This document shows positions 63,048 to 64,000 of a stretch of DNA of 64,000 bases, piece after piece; the stretch's first letter is position 1; every line of letters begins with the position of its first letter. Source of the stretch: CAVQMB01 sp963713445 (GTDB lineage: Bacteria; Pseudomonadota; Gammaproteobacteria; Competibacterales; Competibacteraceae); the NCBI GenBank assembly GCA_963713445.1, contig CAVQMB010000025.1, positions 1 to 64,000 on the forward strand, read 5' to 3'. The position numbers were made by a program, and so were the translations under genes. The notes below the pieces were generated by a model. That model saw only the letters and a program-made list of their open reading frames with translations, was not told where the DNA came from and ran no database searches.

Positions 63048-63068
63048 GTATTTTAAATACGATTAATC
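63048..63068 (+). promoter_or_regulatory. two adjacent palindromes upstream of the lipoxygenase gene
   Basis: GTATTT-T-AAATAC (63048-63060) and GATTAATC (63061-63068) are perfect inverted repeats lying directly side by side in an AT-rich stretch, 30 bases before the GTG start. The position and symmetry suit a dimeric regulator's site, with the promoter overlapping or close by. Confidence 0.4.
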
Positions 63069-63097
63069 GGTCATTTTAATTGCATCGGAGGACTCAC

Positions 63098-64000
63098 GTG
63101 AAGTCGGTGCAGTTGCCTCAATACGCTAGCCAACAGGCAAGCACAAGGCGCGCGCGTGCGCTGTTTGTACAGCGGGAGGCTTACAGATGGGTCCATGCAC
63201 CTGGTCAACCCCCGTTCTGCAAGGGGGTGCCGGCCGGCGAAGCGTTCACCAAGACGAAGGCGTTCTTGATGGACTGGGATATCGGTCGAACGCTGGCTGA
63301 TCTGGCTTTGGCCGCGGTGATTCGCTTCGGCCGTAGCGATGCAACGATTGCGAGTTTCACTCGCTACTACCCGCTCCAGCGGTTACCCGATGTCGCACGC
63401 AAGCAGCGTTGGCAGAGGGACGAGGATTTCGCTCGTCAGAGGATAAACGGGATCAATCCCGGACTGATCAAACTGGCGCAGGAGATCCCCAAGAAATTTC
63501 CAGTGACCGACGATCTCCTGCGCGGTGTTTTGCCGGCCGGTGAAACACTGGCCAAGCTGCTCGATGAGCGGCGCTTATTCCTGGTCGACTACGAAGCACT
63601 ACAGGGTCTGGAGAGGGTCACGGGCCGATTCCAGGTGGCCGCAATTGGTCTTTTTTGGCGTGACAGCCGCGGCCAATTGATGCCGCTGGCGATCCAGCTG
63701 GGCCAGTCCGAACGTGAGGCGCCAGTGATTTTCACGCCTGCCGACGAGAAATGGCTTTGGTTGATGGCACGAACGCATTTGCAGTGCGCCGACGGCACCT
63801 ATCATGAAATCGTTGCCCATCTGCTGCGGACACATCTCGTCATGGAGACGTTCTGGGTCGCCGCCGCGCGCGCTTTGCCGCCTGACCATCCGCTATACGT
63901 ACTACTGCGCCCCCATTTCACTGGAACGATCGAACTCAATTCGGAAGCGCGCAGCAAGATGATCGCACCGGGCGGGCCCATCGATGAGGCCATTGCGATC
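63098..64000 (+). CDS. bacterial lipoxygenase, N-terminal part (runs off the window)
   Basis: This open frame of 301 codons is still open at the window edge. It reads LPQYASQQAS, later DEDFARQRINGINPGLIKL, FLVDYEALQGL and LMPLAIQL, all lipoxygenase signatures. The iron site is unmistakable: HEIVAHLLRTH with three histidines at about residues 236, 241 and 246 in the H-x4-H-x4-H pattern, followed by HPLYVLLRPHFTGTIELN. Lipoxygenases add dioxygen to polyunsaturated fatty acids, non-heme iron-dependent. Bacterial members such as Pseudomonas LoxA are exported, but I see no clear signal sequence here. The GTG at 63098 has GGAG seven bases upstream. The C-terminal histidine, asparagine and isoleucine ligands lie outside the window. 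Confidence 0.9.
   Translation, partial: MKSVQLPQYASQQASTRRARALFVQREAYRWVHAPGQPPFCKGVPAGEAFTKTKAFLMDWDIGRTLADLALAAVIRFGRSDATIASFTRYYPLQRLPDVARKQRWQRDEDFARQRINGINPGLIKLAQEIPKKFPVTDDLLRGVLPAGETLAKLLDERRLFLVDYEALQGLERVTGRFQVAAIGLFWRDSRGQLMPLAIQLGQSEREAPVIFTPADEKWLWLMARTHLQCADGTYHEIVAHLLRTHLVMETFWVAAARALPPDHPLYVLLRPHFTGTIELNSEARSKMIAPGGPIDEAIAI

Overview
The window reads as chromosomal DNA of a high-G+C gammaproteobacterium. The evidence is gene content typical of that class: a YbhGFSR-type efflux set, a type IV pilus PilU-like ATPase, gcvR-like, pyrC, DUF883/holin-like envelope proteins and etfBA. I cannot fix the genus from sequence alone. Coding is dense and both strands are used.

Layout. Positions 1-2150 are accessory DNA: a decayed IS3-family element, a tRNA-Leu-like 3' fragment that looks like an attachment-site scar, two small genes (one of Rmf/CrpP type) and the remains of a tyrosine recombinase. 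From 2.2 to 13.8 kb come a cupin protein, a serine hydrolase, a SnoaL/ABM fusion, a His/Arg-rich exported protein, an eamA-pabBC-pyrC operon, a Tat-exported two-subunit GMC dehydrogenase and an IlvD/Edd dehydratase. From 13.9 to 27.4 kb there are three transport loci: a NEW3-domain ABC exporter operon, a TetR-controlled YbhGFSR-type exporter, and a potABCD-like polyamine uptake operon with a strong promoter and a long leader. From 27.6 to 43.5 kb lie metabolic genes: arylamine N-acetyltransferase, a four-gene HpaB-RidA-DUF1028-M20 operon, etfBA, asparaginase, TrpB2, PilU, RraA-like and two amidohydrolases. From 43.6 to 54.1 kb are glycine-cleavage genes (gcvT, gcvP, gcvR-like), split by a SNF2-helicase/SWIM pair and a gamma-glutamyltransferase.

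Positions 54.1-57.5 kb form a visibly AT-richer accessory island. It holds a methyltransferase and an HNH nuclease whose 3' ends overlap, the N-terminal stub of a large DNA methylase, and a small P-loop protein whose N-terminal half resembles BrxF of type 3 BREX. It looks like a collapsed phage-defence locus with a newer two-gene cassette inside, and it abuts the cut-off tail of an ABC permease gene. From 57.7 to 62.8 kb come an IPTL-CTERM-like surface protein and five glycosyltransferase-like genes. The window ends inside a bacterial lipoxygenase gene.

Data quality. Several well-known genes carry single-base indels (ABC ATPase near 15.26 kb, potA, an amidohydrolase, ggt with about five, gcvP with exactly five insertions), and potD has an in-frame amber codon. 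The concentration at 49.3-53.5 kb suggests locally unreliable sequence at least as much as gene decay.
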